Source of the DNA: Anaerolineae bacterium
GTDB lineage: Bacteria; Chloroflexota; Anaerolineae; Promineifilales; Promineifilaceae
Length of the DNA stretch: 64,000 nt
Reading direction: 5' to 3'
Assembly (NCBI GenBank): GCA_023954475.1
Contig: JAMLHW010000002.1
Coordinates: forward strand, 496,001-560,000
Below the pieces are notes generated by a model that did no database searches, was not told the DNA's origin, and saw nothing but the letters and a program-made list of their open reading frames with translations. Below are positions 26,897 to 36,206 of the stretch, piece after piece. The translations under genes and the position numbers were made by a program. Every line of letters starts with the position of its first letter. Position 1 is the first letter of the stretch.

Positions 26897-28198
26897 CTAA
26901 TCTGTCGGGCTGGGCGCGTCCAGCGGGAAGGTAGGCGTGCGTCGAACGAGCGTGGTTATGCCGACCAAGTTAGCGGCGACGCCTCCGGCAACAAGAATCA
27001 GCGCGACTTGCTGCAACTCGTCGTGAAACAGGACAATGGCGCTAGCTTGCGCGACGACGATGATCGCCAGCGCCGCCACGAAGAGCGTGCGGCGCAATGA
27101 CAAGGCGTAGTTAAGCCAGATGTTGGTCGCGGCGTACAGCGTCGTGGCAATACCGACAATTCCCAGCACCAAACCCGGATTAGCATACGCGCCGCGGAAG
27201 ACCGTATCGACAATTAGGCTCGGCAACAAGAAATAGACTGCCGTCAAGGCCAATCCTGCCGCCAGCGTGGCACCGAGTGCCAACAGCAACAACGGGCGCG
27301 GATCGCGGCCTTTTGCCTGCCGATCGACAGCTTTGGGGAACAAGACCATGCCCAGTGCCAGCGGAATAAACAGGTTCATCTTGCCCAGCGTGACCACGAC
27401 GCCGTAATTGCCTGCCGTCTCCGGATCGAAGAAGCTCTTGACGAGAATGGCATCCATATTGACGAGCACGGCAAACGAGAGTAAACCGACGAGGGTCAAC
27501 ATGGTGTAGCTGCGGCTGATATGCGGCAGGGTGATGGCTTCGGCCGAATCCCTGCCTGCCCTGCGCTGTGGCCGCAAAAACCAGAGCGCGAGCACGCACG
27601 CAAGCGCGCTCGCTACCGGCAACGCCAGCAGCGCCCCAAACGCCTGCCAGCCGATCAGGATAAAGACGACGGCAAACACCATGCGCCCGATCGCCTGCGT
27701 CACCTGTACGCTGGCCAGCCCGACAAAATGCTGAATGCCCTGCAGAACGCCATCAGTTACAGGCCGCAAAAACAGCAGCAGCAGGGTCACGCTTGCCGCC
27801 CACAATGGACTGGTTGACGGCAGTTGCAGGAGTGGCGCAATCAGCGGACTGAGCAACGCCATGATCGCCGTCGCGATGACGCCCCACTGCCACGCCCAGC
27901 GCCAGCCACGCTTGAAAAATCGGCCGATAACCGGATTCGCATCAGCGCGCGTGTTGATTTCGGCCGAATAATACGCCGTCACATTGCGGATCACATTGGT
28001 CACATGCACCATGATCTGCACGATGGCCGCCACCGCTACAAATGCGCCAAACGCCACCGGCCCCAACATCGATCCCGCGACGAGATTGGTGAGATAGTCA
28101 AATCCACCCGCCAGCACCATCGCGCCGGTCATCAGGACACTGTCAAAGGCGTCGGAACGGCGTACCGTATTAAAGCGGGTGCGGAGGGAGGTTGACAC
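26897..28198 (-). CDS. Polysaccharide flippase (MATE/Wzx-like)
   Basis: A 433-residue polytopic membrane protein with about 12 hydrophobic segments and few charges, matching the MOP superfamily of lipid-linked oligosaccharide flippases (RfbX/Wzx). Typical are the early AGGFDYLTNLVAGSMLGPVAFG and the mid-protein NMDAILVKSFFDPETAGNYGVV. It would flip undecaprenyl-linked glycans across the membrane. It is the last of three leftward genes after two glycosyltransferases, with only 6 bp to the GT upstream, so they form an envelope-polysaccharide operon. The flippase 3' end is the boundary between host-like sequence and the accessory region. Confidence 0.82.
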   Translation of the reverse strand: MSTSLRTRFNTVRRSDAFDSVLMTGAMVLAGGFDYLTNLVAGSMLGPVAFGAFVAVAAIVQIMVHVTNVIRNVTAYYSAEINTRADANPVIGRFFKRGWRWAWQWGVIATAIMALLSPLIAPLLQLPSTSPLWAASVTLLLLFLRPVTDGVLQGIQHFVGLASVQVTQAIGRMVFAVVFILIGWQAFGALLALPVASALACVLALWFLRPQRRAGRDSAEAITLPHISRSYTMLTLVGLLSFAVLVNMDAILVKSFFDPETAGNYGVVVTLGKMNLFIPLALGMVLFPKAVDRQAKGRDPRPLLLLALGATLAAGLALTAVYFLLPSLIVDTVFRGAYANPGLVLGIVGIATTLYAATNIWLNYALSLRRTLFVAALAIIVVAQASAIVLFHDELQQVALILVAGGVAANLVGITTLVRRTPTFPLDAPSPTD

Positions 28199-28204
28199 GG
28201 TTGG

Positions 28205-29419
28205 TTAGCTGGCAGGTTGGTAGAGCGTTTCAAAGCGCGGCACGATGACACGCCAGTCGTATTGTTGTGCAAATGTCTGAGCGGCGTGGCTGAATTGGGT
28301 GCGTTTTTCGGCCGAATCCAGCAACGCAAGCACCTGCGCAGCGAAATCTACGGGCGCATCGGCAATACACAACTCAACGCCGTCACGCACGCCGTACCCT
28401 TCACAGCCAATCGACGTACTCACGACCGCCTTGCCCGTCGCAAATGCTTCGATTAACTTGAGGCGCGTGCCGCTGCCCATGCGAAACGGCATGACGAACA
28501 CACCGGCACCATGAATGTACGGCTCGACCTGATCGACCCAGCCTGTAATCGTCACGCCGTCGAGCCGGCGCAATCGATCGAGTCGGGCGTGCGGTTTCTG
28601 GCCGACGATGGCCCACGTCGCATCCGGTTTGGCGGCGCGAATTCTGGGCCAGATGGCATCGGCAAACCACAAGACGGCGTCGATATTCGGCCGATAATCC
28701 ATTTTGCCGGTAAACACGATGTCGAACGGGATGGTAGGTTGATCGGGTTTCGGCCGAAAACGCGACGTGTCGATACAGTTCGGGATCACCGTCACTTTGC
28801 TTGCATCGACTCCGTGCAACGACGCAACAGCCCATTTATCCGCATCGCTGACGACGGCAACGGCATCGGCCTCACGACACGCCCACGCTTCAAAACGTGC
28901 CAATCGGCCGATTTGTACCCGCGAATACGCCGCCGCAATCCACCGTTTCGGATGCGCCCGATCCGTCTCATAAGCACGACGCTGCAATGCGGTTTCGGCA
29001 TTGTGATCGTCAAACACGATCCGGCTACCGGGGCTTTCCTGCCGCACGATTTCGATAGCGCGTGCCAGTTCAATGCCCTCAATCTGTACGACGTCGCACT
29101 GATTGTCGCGCAGCAACCGCGTCAAGTCGGTGTTGAAATCCGCATCGTACAGGCGATGGGCCATGTCAGGACGGCGCGTCGTCACCAGTTGGCGCAGCCG
29201 TTTGCCGACCGTGCGGCGCGGTACAGGCACAGTCACCATATCGCGGCACCATTGCGGCAACGGGCCGCGATCCATGCTGTCGCCTTCATCGAAGGAGAGC
29301 AACACGACATCGTGATTATTTGCCAGGCCACGAATGATGTTGAAGTTGCGCAGGCTTGTACCCTGGTGTGGTGGGTACGGCAACTGCGGCGTCACAATGA
29401 GAATGGTGCGTCGACTCAC
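28205..29419 (-). CDS. Glycosyltransferase (GT4-like, exopolysaccharide type)
   Basis: About 404 residues with the GT-B fold. The N-terminus RRTILIVTPQLPYPPHQGTS and the donor-domain blocks IVFTGKMDYRPNIDAV and PFRMGSGTRLKLIEAFATGKAVVST resemble sugar transferases of exopolysaccharide clusters (style of TIGR03087). The correct start is the GTG at 29417-29419, which overlaps the upstream gene's stop (GTGA); a longer frame to 29563 overlaps that gene in another frame and is not real. It works with the flanking flippase and GT4 gene in envelope glycan assembly; donor and acceptor are unknown. Confidence 0.85.
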   Translation of the reverse strand: MSRRTILIVTPQLPYPPHQGTSLRNFNIIRGLANNHDVVLLSFDEGDSMDRGPLPQWCRDMVTVPVPRRTVGKRLRQLVTTRRPDMAHRLYDADFNTDLTRLLRDNQCDVVQIEGIELARAIEIVRQESPGSRIVFDDHNAETALQRRAYETDRAHPKRWIAAAYSRVQIGRLARFEAWACREADAVAVVSDADKWAVASLHGVDASKVTVIPNCIDTSRFRPKPDQPTIPFDIVFTGKMDYRPNIDAVLWFADAIWPRIRAAKPDATWAIVGQKPHARLDRLRRLDGVTITGWVDQVEPYIHGAGVFVMPFRMGSGTRLKLIEAFATGKAVVSTSIGCEGYGVRDGVELCIADAPVDFAAQVLALLDSAEKRTQFSHAAQTFAQQYDWRVIVPRFETLYQPAS

Positions 29420-30531
29420 GAGCTGGCGACCTCGTTGTACATGTTCAGCGTCAACCGGCCGGTCTGCTCCCAGGTAAACGTACGCGCCTGCTCGATGCCT
29501 GCGGCAATCATCCGGGTACGCAACTCTGCATCCTCCAGCACCCGCGCCAGCGCGTCGACCCATGGCTCAACTTCGTCTGCTTCAAGCAAAATGCCCGCTT
29601 CGCCGACAATCTCCGGCAGCGAACCACGATTACTGGTCACGACCGGACAACGGCAATGCATTGCTTCCAGCGGCGGCAAACCAAACCCTTCGTAATGAGA
29701 AGGCAATGTCAACACACCGGCCGCATGGTACAAATGCGCCAACTCGGCATCGTACACATCCTGCAAATGGTGCACATGCTCGCCAAGCTGCAACGTGTCA
29801 ATCGTCTTGAATACTTCGTCCGACAACCATCCTTTACGGCCTACAAGGACGAGTGGCACAGTAACGTCTCGCTCATCGCGCAAACGGCGATAGGCTTGCA
29901 ACAAGGTCGGGATATTTTTGCGCGGTTCCAATGTACCGACAAACAGAATATAGCCGTGTTCCAATTGGTATTTGGCGAGTGTTCTGTCGATCTCTTCGGC
30001 CGAATACGGTTTCTCGTACACCAGATTGGCAGCGAGGTAAATCGTCCGCACTTTTTCCGGAGGCACATTGAGACGGGTGATCAAATCACGACGCGTGTGT
30101 TCCGAATCGGCCGAAATCGCATCAGCCCGCTTCACCGCCCAACGGATTTGGTCAATGTAGTAACGTCGGCTGTCAGCGGTCAAAAAATGAGGGTAGTATA
30201 AAAAATTGAGATCGTGCACCGTGATCACATGCCGTCGTGCGCCCTTGTGCGGCGGAATGAAATCAGGTGAATGCAAGATGTCAAGGCGCTGGGGAATGGT
30301 TTCGGCCGAAAACAGCCACTTTTCAAATCGATGATGGCACGGCGTGATCACGTTAATTCTCTGGAAATTCAACTGTTCCGGTGCATAATTGCGCGGATCC
30401 TTGCGCATTTGAAACACAGCATAAGACGTTGTCTTGTCCAGAACACCCAGCGCTGCCAACAAATACAAGGTATATTGGCTGATACCGCCCATCTGATAAT
30501 AGAGCAATCTTGCGTCAATTCCGATTCGCAT
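29416..30531 (-). CDS. Family GT4 glycosyltransferase
   Basis: A 371-residue GT4 enzyme. The N-terminus MRIGIDARLLYYQMGGISQY and the C-terminal YILFVGTLEPRKNIPTLLQAYRRL with SHYEGFGLPPLEAMHCRCPVV (EX7E region) are canonical for mannosyl- and glucosyltransferases of polysaccharide loci. The start at 30531 is placed at the conserved MRIGIDAR; CAGG lies upstream. It is the first gene of a three-gene leftward operon with the next GT and the flippase. Substrates are not readable. Confidence 0.9.
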   Translation of the reverse strand: MRIGIDARLLYYQMGGISQYTLYLLAALGVLDKTTSYAVFQMRKDPRNYAPEQLNFQRINVITPCHHRFEKWLFSAETIPQRLDILHSPDFIPPHKGARRHVITVHDLNFLYYPHFLTADSRRYYIDQIRWAVKRADAISADSEHTRRDLITRLNVPPEKVRTIYLAANLVYEKPYSAEEIDRTLAKYQLEHGYILFVGTLEPRKNIPTLLQAYRRLRDERDVTVPLVLVGRKGWLSDEVFKTIDTLQLGEHVHHLQDVYDAELAHLYHAAGVLTLPSHYEGFGLPPLEAMHCRCPVVTSNRGSLPEIVGEAGILLEADEVEPWVDALARVLEDAELRTRMIAAGIEQARTFTWEQTGRLTLNMYNEVASS

Positions 30532-30664
30532 CGCAAGATTGTAACCTGACACCGGACTGCTGACACGTTATAATGCGCAGCAATACACGAAAGTTGTACC
30601 TGAGCCTGCCCGAAAAAGGGGCTGTTACAGCATGGCAGCGTGTATCTAACTGTGGAGAAACCTT

Positions 30665-31909
30665 ATGGCCGACGAAACCGTGCGAACACAAGAACTCGAC
30701 GAATTTCGCAATCGTCTCACCTGGCTGGAAAACGATCGACACAAATTATCGCGACGCATCGCCACGCTCGAACAACAAAACGAGCTGCTCAATCGGGAGC
30801 TGAGCACACGAGACGCACGCATCAAGCAGCTCGAATCGCAACTGGCATCGAGTCGACTGAAATTCAACGAAATCGAGAAAGTCGATGCGCGTATCGGCCA
30901 GATACAGGCTGAATTCACACGACTGCTCACAGAAGAGACACAAAATAGACGCGATGCCCAAAAGGAAATGAGTCGCACGCAGCGCGTCGCCCATGACCTC
31001 AACGTACGTGAAATTGCTGCGGTACGCTCACAATTGCCGGGCATTGAGCGTCTCGAAAATGCCATGGAGCAGCGCAAAGCTGAAGAATCACGCCTCTCCA
31101 AACTGATAGGGCAAATCACAAATCGCTTCCCGCCCATCGAGGGTCGCCTCGAAGACCTCGGCAATCAAGTCGCCTACCAAATGGAGTCGCACAAGAAAAA
31201 CAGTCGCGATATTGGTGAAATCCAGAGTACTTTAATCGACATCAGCAAACGTTGGGAGCCGATTGGGTCACGCCTGGACGTTATCGGCCGACAGGTGGCA
31301 CGCGCCGAAATTGAAATCCAGGAACTGCAAGCGACACAACACAACAATTCACGGCAAGTCAATGAATGGATGGAACAATCCAAGTTGTCTGACTACGAAC
31401 GCACCAAACGCGTTGAAGCGTGGATGGAATTGATCGAAGCGTACAAAACCGATATGGCCGACTTCCACAAACGCTGGAGCGAATTCGCCGAGCAAAGCAA
31501 AGTGGCACAGCAGGCGGTGCAGACGCTGGAACAATGGCGGTTGCAAATAGAGCGCCAGCAAAACGAACTCACCGAAGTGACTCGCCTCGAAATTGAGCGT
31601 TTTCAAGCCCGCTGGCAGGAATTCGTCAACGAATACAGCAAATTCCGAAAGACCTTTGAAATTGACAACGAACAGCGCTGGAATGGTGCCGATCGGCGCA
31701 ACAAGCACATCCTGGAGCAATTTGAAATGCTCGACGAAGAACTTGCCGTCATCAAAAAAGACCGCGACACCTTACAACGCATTTATCTGGCACAAACAGA
31801 TGCATTGAAACAACTCCCCACAATCTGGATGGAAGAAGTTGAGAAAGCCATTGCCAACGATCCTGACCGTCGCCGCGAACCGTCACGCATCACCGTTCGT
31901 GAAGAGTAG
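30665..31909 (+). CDS. Long coiled-coil protein upstream of selB
   Basis: A 414-residue, highly charged protein predicted to be almost wholly coiled coil. Heptad-like stretches run through FRNRLTWLENDRHKLSRRIA, LEQQNELLNRELSTRDARI and LEQWRLQIERQQNELTEVTR. It has no signal peptide, membrane helix or catalytic motif I can see, so it is probably cytoplasmic and structural or scaffolding. The TCGGCCGA motif occurs once (about 31284). selB begins 35 bp downstream in the same direction, suggesting co-transcription, although nothing else ties it to selenocysteine. Confidence 0.7.
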   Translation: MADETVRTQELDEFRNRLTWLENDRHKLSRRIATLEQQNELLNRELSTRDARIKQLESQLASSRLKFNEIEKVDARIGQIQAEFTRLLTEETQNRRDAQKEMSRTQRVAHDLNVREIAAVRSQLPGIERLENAMEQRKAEESRLSKLIGQITNRFPPIEGRLEDLGNQVAYQMESHKKNSRDIGEIQSTLIDISKRWEPIGSRLDVIGRQVARAEIEIQELQATQHNNSRQVNEWMEQSKLSDYERTKRVEAWMELIEAYKTDMADFHKRWSEFAEQSKVAQQAVQTLEQWRLQIERQQNELTEVTRLEIERFQARWQEFVNEYSKFRKTFEIDNEQRWNGADRRNKHILEQFEMLDEELAVIKKDRDTLQRIYLAQTDALKQLPTIWMEEVEKAIANDPDRRREPSRITVREE

Positions 31910-31944
31910 CGACCAACTGCCGGCGACCGGCTAACCACCCATTC

Positions 31945-33825
31945 ATGTACGTCATCGGCACAGCAGGCCACGTCGACCACGGCAAATCGACCCTTGTCCA
32001 TGCCCTCACCGGCATCGATCCTGACAGGCTGCGTGAAGAAAAAGAACGCAAAATGACCATCGACCTGGGATTCGCCTGGCTGACGCTCGACGGATTGGAT
32101 GAGGAGATCGGTGTCGTCGATGTGCCGGGTCATCGGGATTTCATCGAAAACATGCTGGCCGGTGTCGGCGGCATTGATGTGGCGTTGTTCGTCGTTGCCG
32201 CTGACGAAGGAGTCATGCCCCAAACGCAGGAACACCTCGCCATTCTCGACCTGCTGCAAATCGGCCGAGGTGTGGTTGCGCTGACCAAAGTCGACCTGAT
32301 CGATGATCCTGACTGGCTCGAACTGGTCACGCTCGACCTGCACGATGCGCTGGAAGGCACTGTATTGGCGGATGCGCCCATCGTACCCGTTGCGGCACAT
32401 TCAGGCACAGGTCTGGATGACCTAAAAACGCATTTGGTCGACGCATTGCAGCAAACAGAACCACGTCGGGACATTGGACGACCACGGCTTCCCATTGATC
32501 GCGTTTTCAGTCTGACCGGCTTCGGCACTGTCGTAACGGGTACTCTGATCGGTGGGCGGCTGCACCTCAACGACGATGTTGAGGTACAGCCCGGCGGTTT
32601 ATCCGGACGCATACGCGGCTTGCAGACCCACAAAAACAAGCTGGACATCGCATTACCCGGCAGCCGAGTCGCCGTCAACATCAGCGGCATCGACAAACAG
32701 GCGTTGCGACGCGGGATGGTGCTAACGCGACCGGGAGTCATTCGGCCGACACGCCTCATCGACGCCCGTTACCGCCACTTGGCTACAGCCGATGTCCCGC
32801 TCAAGCACGACATGAGTGTGAAGCTGTTTACCGGTTCGGCCGAAATCATTGCTCGCGCCCGCGTCGTCGGTGTCAATGAAATTGCACCGGGTACAGAGGG
32901 CTTCATCCAACTCGCCGTCAGCGAACCCGTTGCCGTGGCCCGTGGCGACCGCTTTATCGTGCGCCGTCCATCGCCGGCAGCCACATTGGGCGGCGGTGTC
33001 GTGCTCGATCCCTATCCTGGCCGTCGCCATCGCCGCTTCCGTCCGGAAACGCTGACACATTTGCAGACATTGTCCGCCGGAACTCCGCAGGAACTGCTGT
33101 TGCAGACGCTGGGCCGGCTGGAACCGACAACCGAGTCCATACTCCTGCAACAGAGCGGCATGGACCTGGAATCGGCGGCTGAAGCGCTGGCTGAGTTAAT
33201 CGAAGATGACGAAATCATCGCTTTGAACCAGCAATTCGTGACGCGGTCAACCTGGTACAAATGGGCCGTTTCGGCCGAAAATCTGGTCGCCGCCACGCAC
33301 GCCGCCTATCCGCTGCGCCTGGGCCTGGCACGTGAGGAGCTGCGCAGCCGCCTGCGCCTGAAAGCGCCTGTATTTAACCCTTTTCTCGAACAGATGGCTG
33401 AGCAGGGTTTGTTGCTGCAGGAAGGCACCTGGGTGCGCCTACCGACTCACGAAATACGCTTTTCGGCCGAACAACAAGTTGCCATCGATCAGTTACTTGA
33501 CCAATTCGCCGCCGGCGGCATCAATTCACCCAGCGTCAAGGAAGCACGCACGGCTGTAGGCGATGATGTCTACGAAGCGTTGGTGCAACTCGGCCGATTG
33601 CAGCCGGTCAGTCCGGATGTCGTTTGGCGTGCGGATGATTATGAGAAATTTACAAACAGTGTTTACAATTATTTGGTGGAAAACGGCACAGTCAACGCAG
33701 GGCAAATACGCGACCTGTTTCAAACCAGTCGCAAGTACGCCATTGCCCTGTTGGAACACCTTGATGCCATCAAAATGACGCGGCGCGTCGGGGATGACCG
33801 TGAATTAGTTCGGCGTGATCGGTGA
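31945..33825 (+). CDS. selB: Selenocysteine-specific elongation factor SelB
   Basis: A 626-residue translation GTPase that brings Sec-tRNA to UGA codons by binding the SECIS hairpin. The G domain is at the N-terminus: GHVDHGKSTLVHALTG (G1), DVPGHRDFIENML (G3) and ALTKVDL (G4). The segments KMTIDLGFAWL and VFSLTGFGTVVTGTL distinguish SelB from EF-Tu. The C-terminal third (from about 380) has repeated winged-helix patterns used to grip the SECIS RNA (EELRSRLRLKAPVFNPFLEQ, AGQIRDLFQTSRKYAIALLEHLD). Presence of SelB supports reading the UGA in selD (6287) as selenocysteine. selA and tRNA-Sec are not in the window. Confidence 0.96.
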   Translation: MYVIGTAGHVDHGKSTLVHALTGIDPDRLREEKERKMTIDLGFAWLTLDGLDEEIGVVDVPGHRDFIENMLAGVGGIDVALFVVAADEGVMPQTQEHLAILDLLQIGRGVVALTKVDLIDDPDWLELVTLDLHDALEGTVLADAPIVPVAAHSGTGLDDLKTHLVDALQQTEPRRDIGRPRLPIDRVFSLTGFGTVVTGTLIGGRLHLNDDVEVQPGGLSGRIRGLQTHKNKLDIALPGSRVAVNISGIDKQALRRGMVLTRPGVIRPTRLIDARYRHLATADVPLKHDMSVKLFTGSAEIIARARVVGVNEIAPGTEGFIQLAVSEPVAVARGDRFIVRRPSPAATLGGGVVLDPYPGRRHRRFRPETLTHLQTLSAGTPQELLLQTLGRLEPTTESILLQQSGMDLESAAEALAELIEDDEIIALNQQFVTRSTWYKWAVSAENLVAATHAAYPLRLGLAREELRSRLRLKAPVFNPFLEQMAEQGLLLQEGTWVRLPTHEIRFSAEQQVAIDQLLDQFAAGGINSPSVKEARTAVGDDVYEALVQLGRLQPVSPDVVWRADDYEKFTNSVYNYLVENGTVNAGQIRDLFQTSRKYAIALLEHLDAIKMTRRVGDDRELVRRDR

Positions 33826-33865
33826 CATTTCAAATCGATATTATGCAATTCCGGAGAGGCCCATT

Positions 33866-34858
33866 TTGACAACAACTGATCTGATTTTTGGTGCGGCAGC
33901 TTTTGAACAGCTTGCGGATGAATGGGATGCGCTGGCGCAACGCGGCATGACCGATACACCGTTTCAAACGCTGGCTTACCAACGCGCGTGGTGGACACAT
34001 CTCGGTCCCGGCTTGTTGACGACGATCACCGTGCGTGATGACGATCAGTTGCACGCCATCGGCTGCTTCTACGTTATCGATGGCGTTGTTCATTTCAACG
34101 GGTGTGTCGAAGAGACAGATTACCTCGATTTGATCTGTGCGCCGGATTCGGCCGAAACAGCCTGGAATGCTGTCATCGATGTCATATGTAGTGCGGATTA
34201 TCCCGACTGGCACACACTCGAATTCTGCAATATTCCGGAGGCATCGCCGTCACGCGCGATTCTGGAACGCATTTCGGCCGAACGCAAATTGTCATTTTCG
34301 GCCGACATACAAGAAGTCTGCCCCGTCATCATGCTGCCCACTTCGTTTGATGCGTACCTCGACACGCTGGACAAAAAACAGCGCCACGAAATCCGACGCA
34401 AGTTGCGTCGCGCTGCCGGTGCAGACGCGCAGTTGCGCATTATCGGGGAAAATGACGATTTAGCAGAGGCCATCGATGCATTTCTCGTACTGCTCCAAAA
34501 AAGTACGATAGAAAAAGAGGCATGGCTAAACGATGAGCGACGTGCCGTTTTTCACGAAACCGCACAAGCAGCACTGGAAGCCGGAACGTTGCAGCTCATG
34601 TTTCTCGAGGTGGATGGCCAGCGTGCGGCCGCTCTCTTTAATTTCGCCTATAACGACCGCATTTGGGTCTACAATTCGGGACTTGATCCCGACGCATTTG
34701 GCTATCTCAGTTCCGGCGTGGTGCTCACAGCACAAGCCATTGAAAAGGCAATCGAGATAGGCTGCCGCGAATTCGATTTTCTGCGCGGCAACGAAACCTA
34801 CAAATATCAATTTGGTGCAACAGATACGGAAATTTATCGTTTACAACTGAGTCGCTGA
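33866..34858 (+). CDS. FemAB/BioF2-like acyltransferase (Acetyltransf_6 type)
   Basis: About 330 residues of the GNAT-fold group that includes FemAB-like and CelD/BcsL-like proteins, often found in exopolysaccharide or cell-wall loci. Diagnostic segments are LDKKQRHEIRRKLRRA and CREFDFLRGNETYKYQFGA. They probably transfer an acyl or aminoacyl group to an envelope component. Two starts compete: an ATG at 33815 overlapping the selB stop, or a TTG at 33866 with a strong GGAGAGG 7 bp upstream; I prefer the latter. Three copies of TCGGCCGA lie in it (34146, 34272, 34296), two only 24 bp apart. Confidence 0.78.
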   Translation: MTTTDLIFGAAAFEQLADEWDALAQRGMTDTPFQTLAYQRAWWTHLGPGLLTTITVRDDDQLHAIGCFYVIDGVVHFNGCVEETDYLDLICAPDSAETAWNAVIDVICSADYPDWHTLEFCNIPEASPSRAILERISAERKLSFSADIQEVCPVIMLPTSFDAYLDTLDKKQRHEIRRKLRRAAGADAQLRIIGENDDLAEAIDAFLVLLQKSTIEKEAWLNDERRAVFHETAQAALEAGTLQLMFLEVDGQRAAALFNFAYNDRIWVYNSGLDPDAFGYLSSGVVLTAQAIEKAIEIGCREFDFLRGNETYKYQFGATDTEIYRLQLSR

Positions 34859-34888
34859 CGATTCGGCCGAACATTCATCCATTACACT

Positions 34889-36190
34889 ATGTTTTATTCA
34901 CGATCTTCCATCCAACGCATCGCTATTCTCAGCGTCCACACGTGTCCACTGGCCATGCTGGGCGGTAAAAAAACCGGCGGCATGAACGTCTACGTGCGCG
35001 ATTATGCCAGAGAATTGGGTCGTCGTGGCATTCAGGTAGATGTTTTCACACGCTCACAAGACGATTGCATTCCCATGGTGATGCACGATCTGGGCGAAAA
35101 CGCACGCGTTATCCACATTCCTGCCGGACCGGAATATCCAATTCCGGTTAAAGATGTCGCCAACCATTTGGATGAGTTCACTCGCAACGTTGTGCGTTTT
35201 GCGTTGGAGCAAGGTGTGGCCTATGACATCATTCACAGCCATTACTGGTTGTCGGGCCTGGTAGCCGAGTCACTACGCGAAACCTGGGGCGCACATATCC
35301 CGATTGTGCAGATGTTTCACACGCTGGGTCACATGAAAAACCAGATCGCGTCGTCTGCGGCCGAACGTGCACCGCGCGAACGCATCAATGGCGAATGGCA
35401 CATCATCCACCATGTAGCCGACAAAATCATTGCCGCGACACCGGCCGAACACGATCAGTTGGTGGGGCTGTACGCTGCCGATCCAGCCAAAATTGAAATC
35501 ATTCCGCCGGGTGTGGATTTCGGCCGATTCCATCCCATTCCCAAAAGCGAAGCACGCCGACGCGTCAATCTCGACCAATGCAAACAAAACATTTTGCTCG
35601 CAGGCCGCATTGAGCCGCTCAAAGGAATCGACACCCTACTCCAGGCCGTCGCCCTCGTCGACAAATGCTGTCCCGACACGCTCAAGAACGTCTGCGTGAC
35701 AATCGTCGGCGGCGATCCCTGGGCTGATGATCTCGACGCCGAAATGGCACGCCTGCAACAAATGCGGGCTGATTTAGGCATCACGGAATTCGTCACCTTT
35801 GTCGGCTCCAAAGACCAGATGATCTTGCCCAACTACTATGCAGCGGCCGAAATGGTCGTCATGCCTTCCCACTACGAGAGCTTTGGCCTCGTCGCGTTGG
35901 AAGCAATGGCAATGGGCACACCGGTTATCGCCTCTGAAGTCGGCGGCCTGGCCCATCTGGTACGCGACGGCGAAACCGGATTCCATGTGCCTTCGCGCAA
36001 TCCTGAGGCTCTGGCAGAACGCATTTTTGAACTGCTAAAGAACGAAGCGTTGCGTGCCGAAATGAGCCGAAACGCACGCTGCTATGCCCGTCGCTACGCA
36101 TGGCCACTGGTCGTCGATCAATTAGTGGTGCTTTTTGATAGTCTGGTGGAGCAAAAGAGCGCCGCACTCTACGCGAGTGCGGCTTTCTAG
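34889..36190 (+). CDS. GT4 glycosyltransferase (MshA/sucrose-phosphate-synthase-like)
   Basis: A 433-residue GT-B enzyme. SVHTCPLAMLGGKKTGGMNVYVRD is the loop seen in MshA and sucrose synthase relatives, and IHSHYWLSG, PPGVDFGRFHP, LLAGRIEPLKGIDTLL and SHYESFGLVALEAMAMGTPVI follow the MshA pattern. MshA makes N-acetylglucosaminyl-inositol phosphate for mycothiol, but many Chloroflexota homologues have unknown acceptors, so I do not assign the substrate. It lies 30 bp after the acyltransferase gene and is convergent with serS. Confidence 0.85.
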   Translation: MFYSRSSIQRIAILSVHTCPLAMLGGKKTGGMNVYVRDYARELGRRGIQVDVFTRSQDDCIPMVMHDLGENARVIHIPAGPEYPIPVKDVANHLDEFTRNVVRFALEQGVAYDIIHSHYWLSGLVAESLRETWGAHIPIVQMFHTLGHMKNQIASSAAERAPRERINGEWHIIHHVADKIIAATPAEHDQLVGLYAADPAKIEIIPPGVDFGRFHPIPKSEARRRVNLDQCKQNILLAGRIEPLKGIDTLLQAVALVDKCCPDTLKNVCVTIVGGDPWADDLDAEMARLQQMRADLGITEFVTFVGSKDQMILPNYYAAAEMVVMPSHYESFGLVALEAMAMGTPVIASEVGGLAHLVRDGETGFHVPSRNPEALAERIFELLKNEALRAEMSRNARCYARRYAWPLVVDQLVVLFDSLVEQKSAALYASAAF

Positions 36191-36206
36191 CCGATAAATT
36201 GGGCTG

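Noticed and set aside
28205-29563. Longer glycosyltransferase frame reaching 29563
   Set aside because: The extra N-terminus overlaps the upstream GT4 gene in another frame and is Ala/Gly/Arg-rich; the GTG at 29419 overlapping its stop is the better start.
34889-36190. MshA and hence a mycothiol pathway
   Set aside because: No mshB, mshC or mshD gene is in the window and similar GT4 proteins have varied acceptors, so the specific name is not justified.
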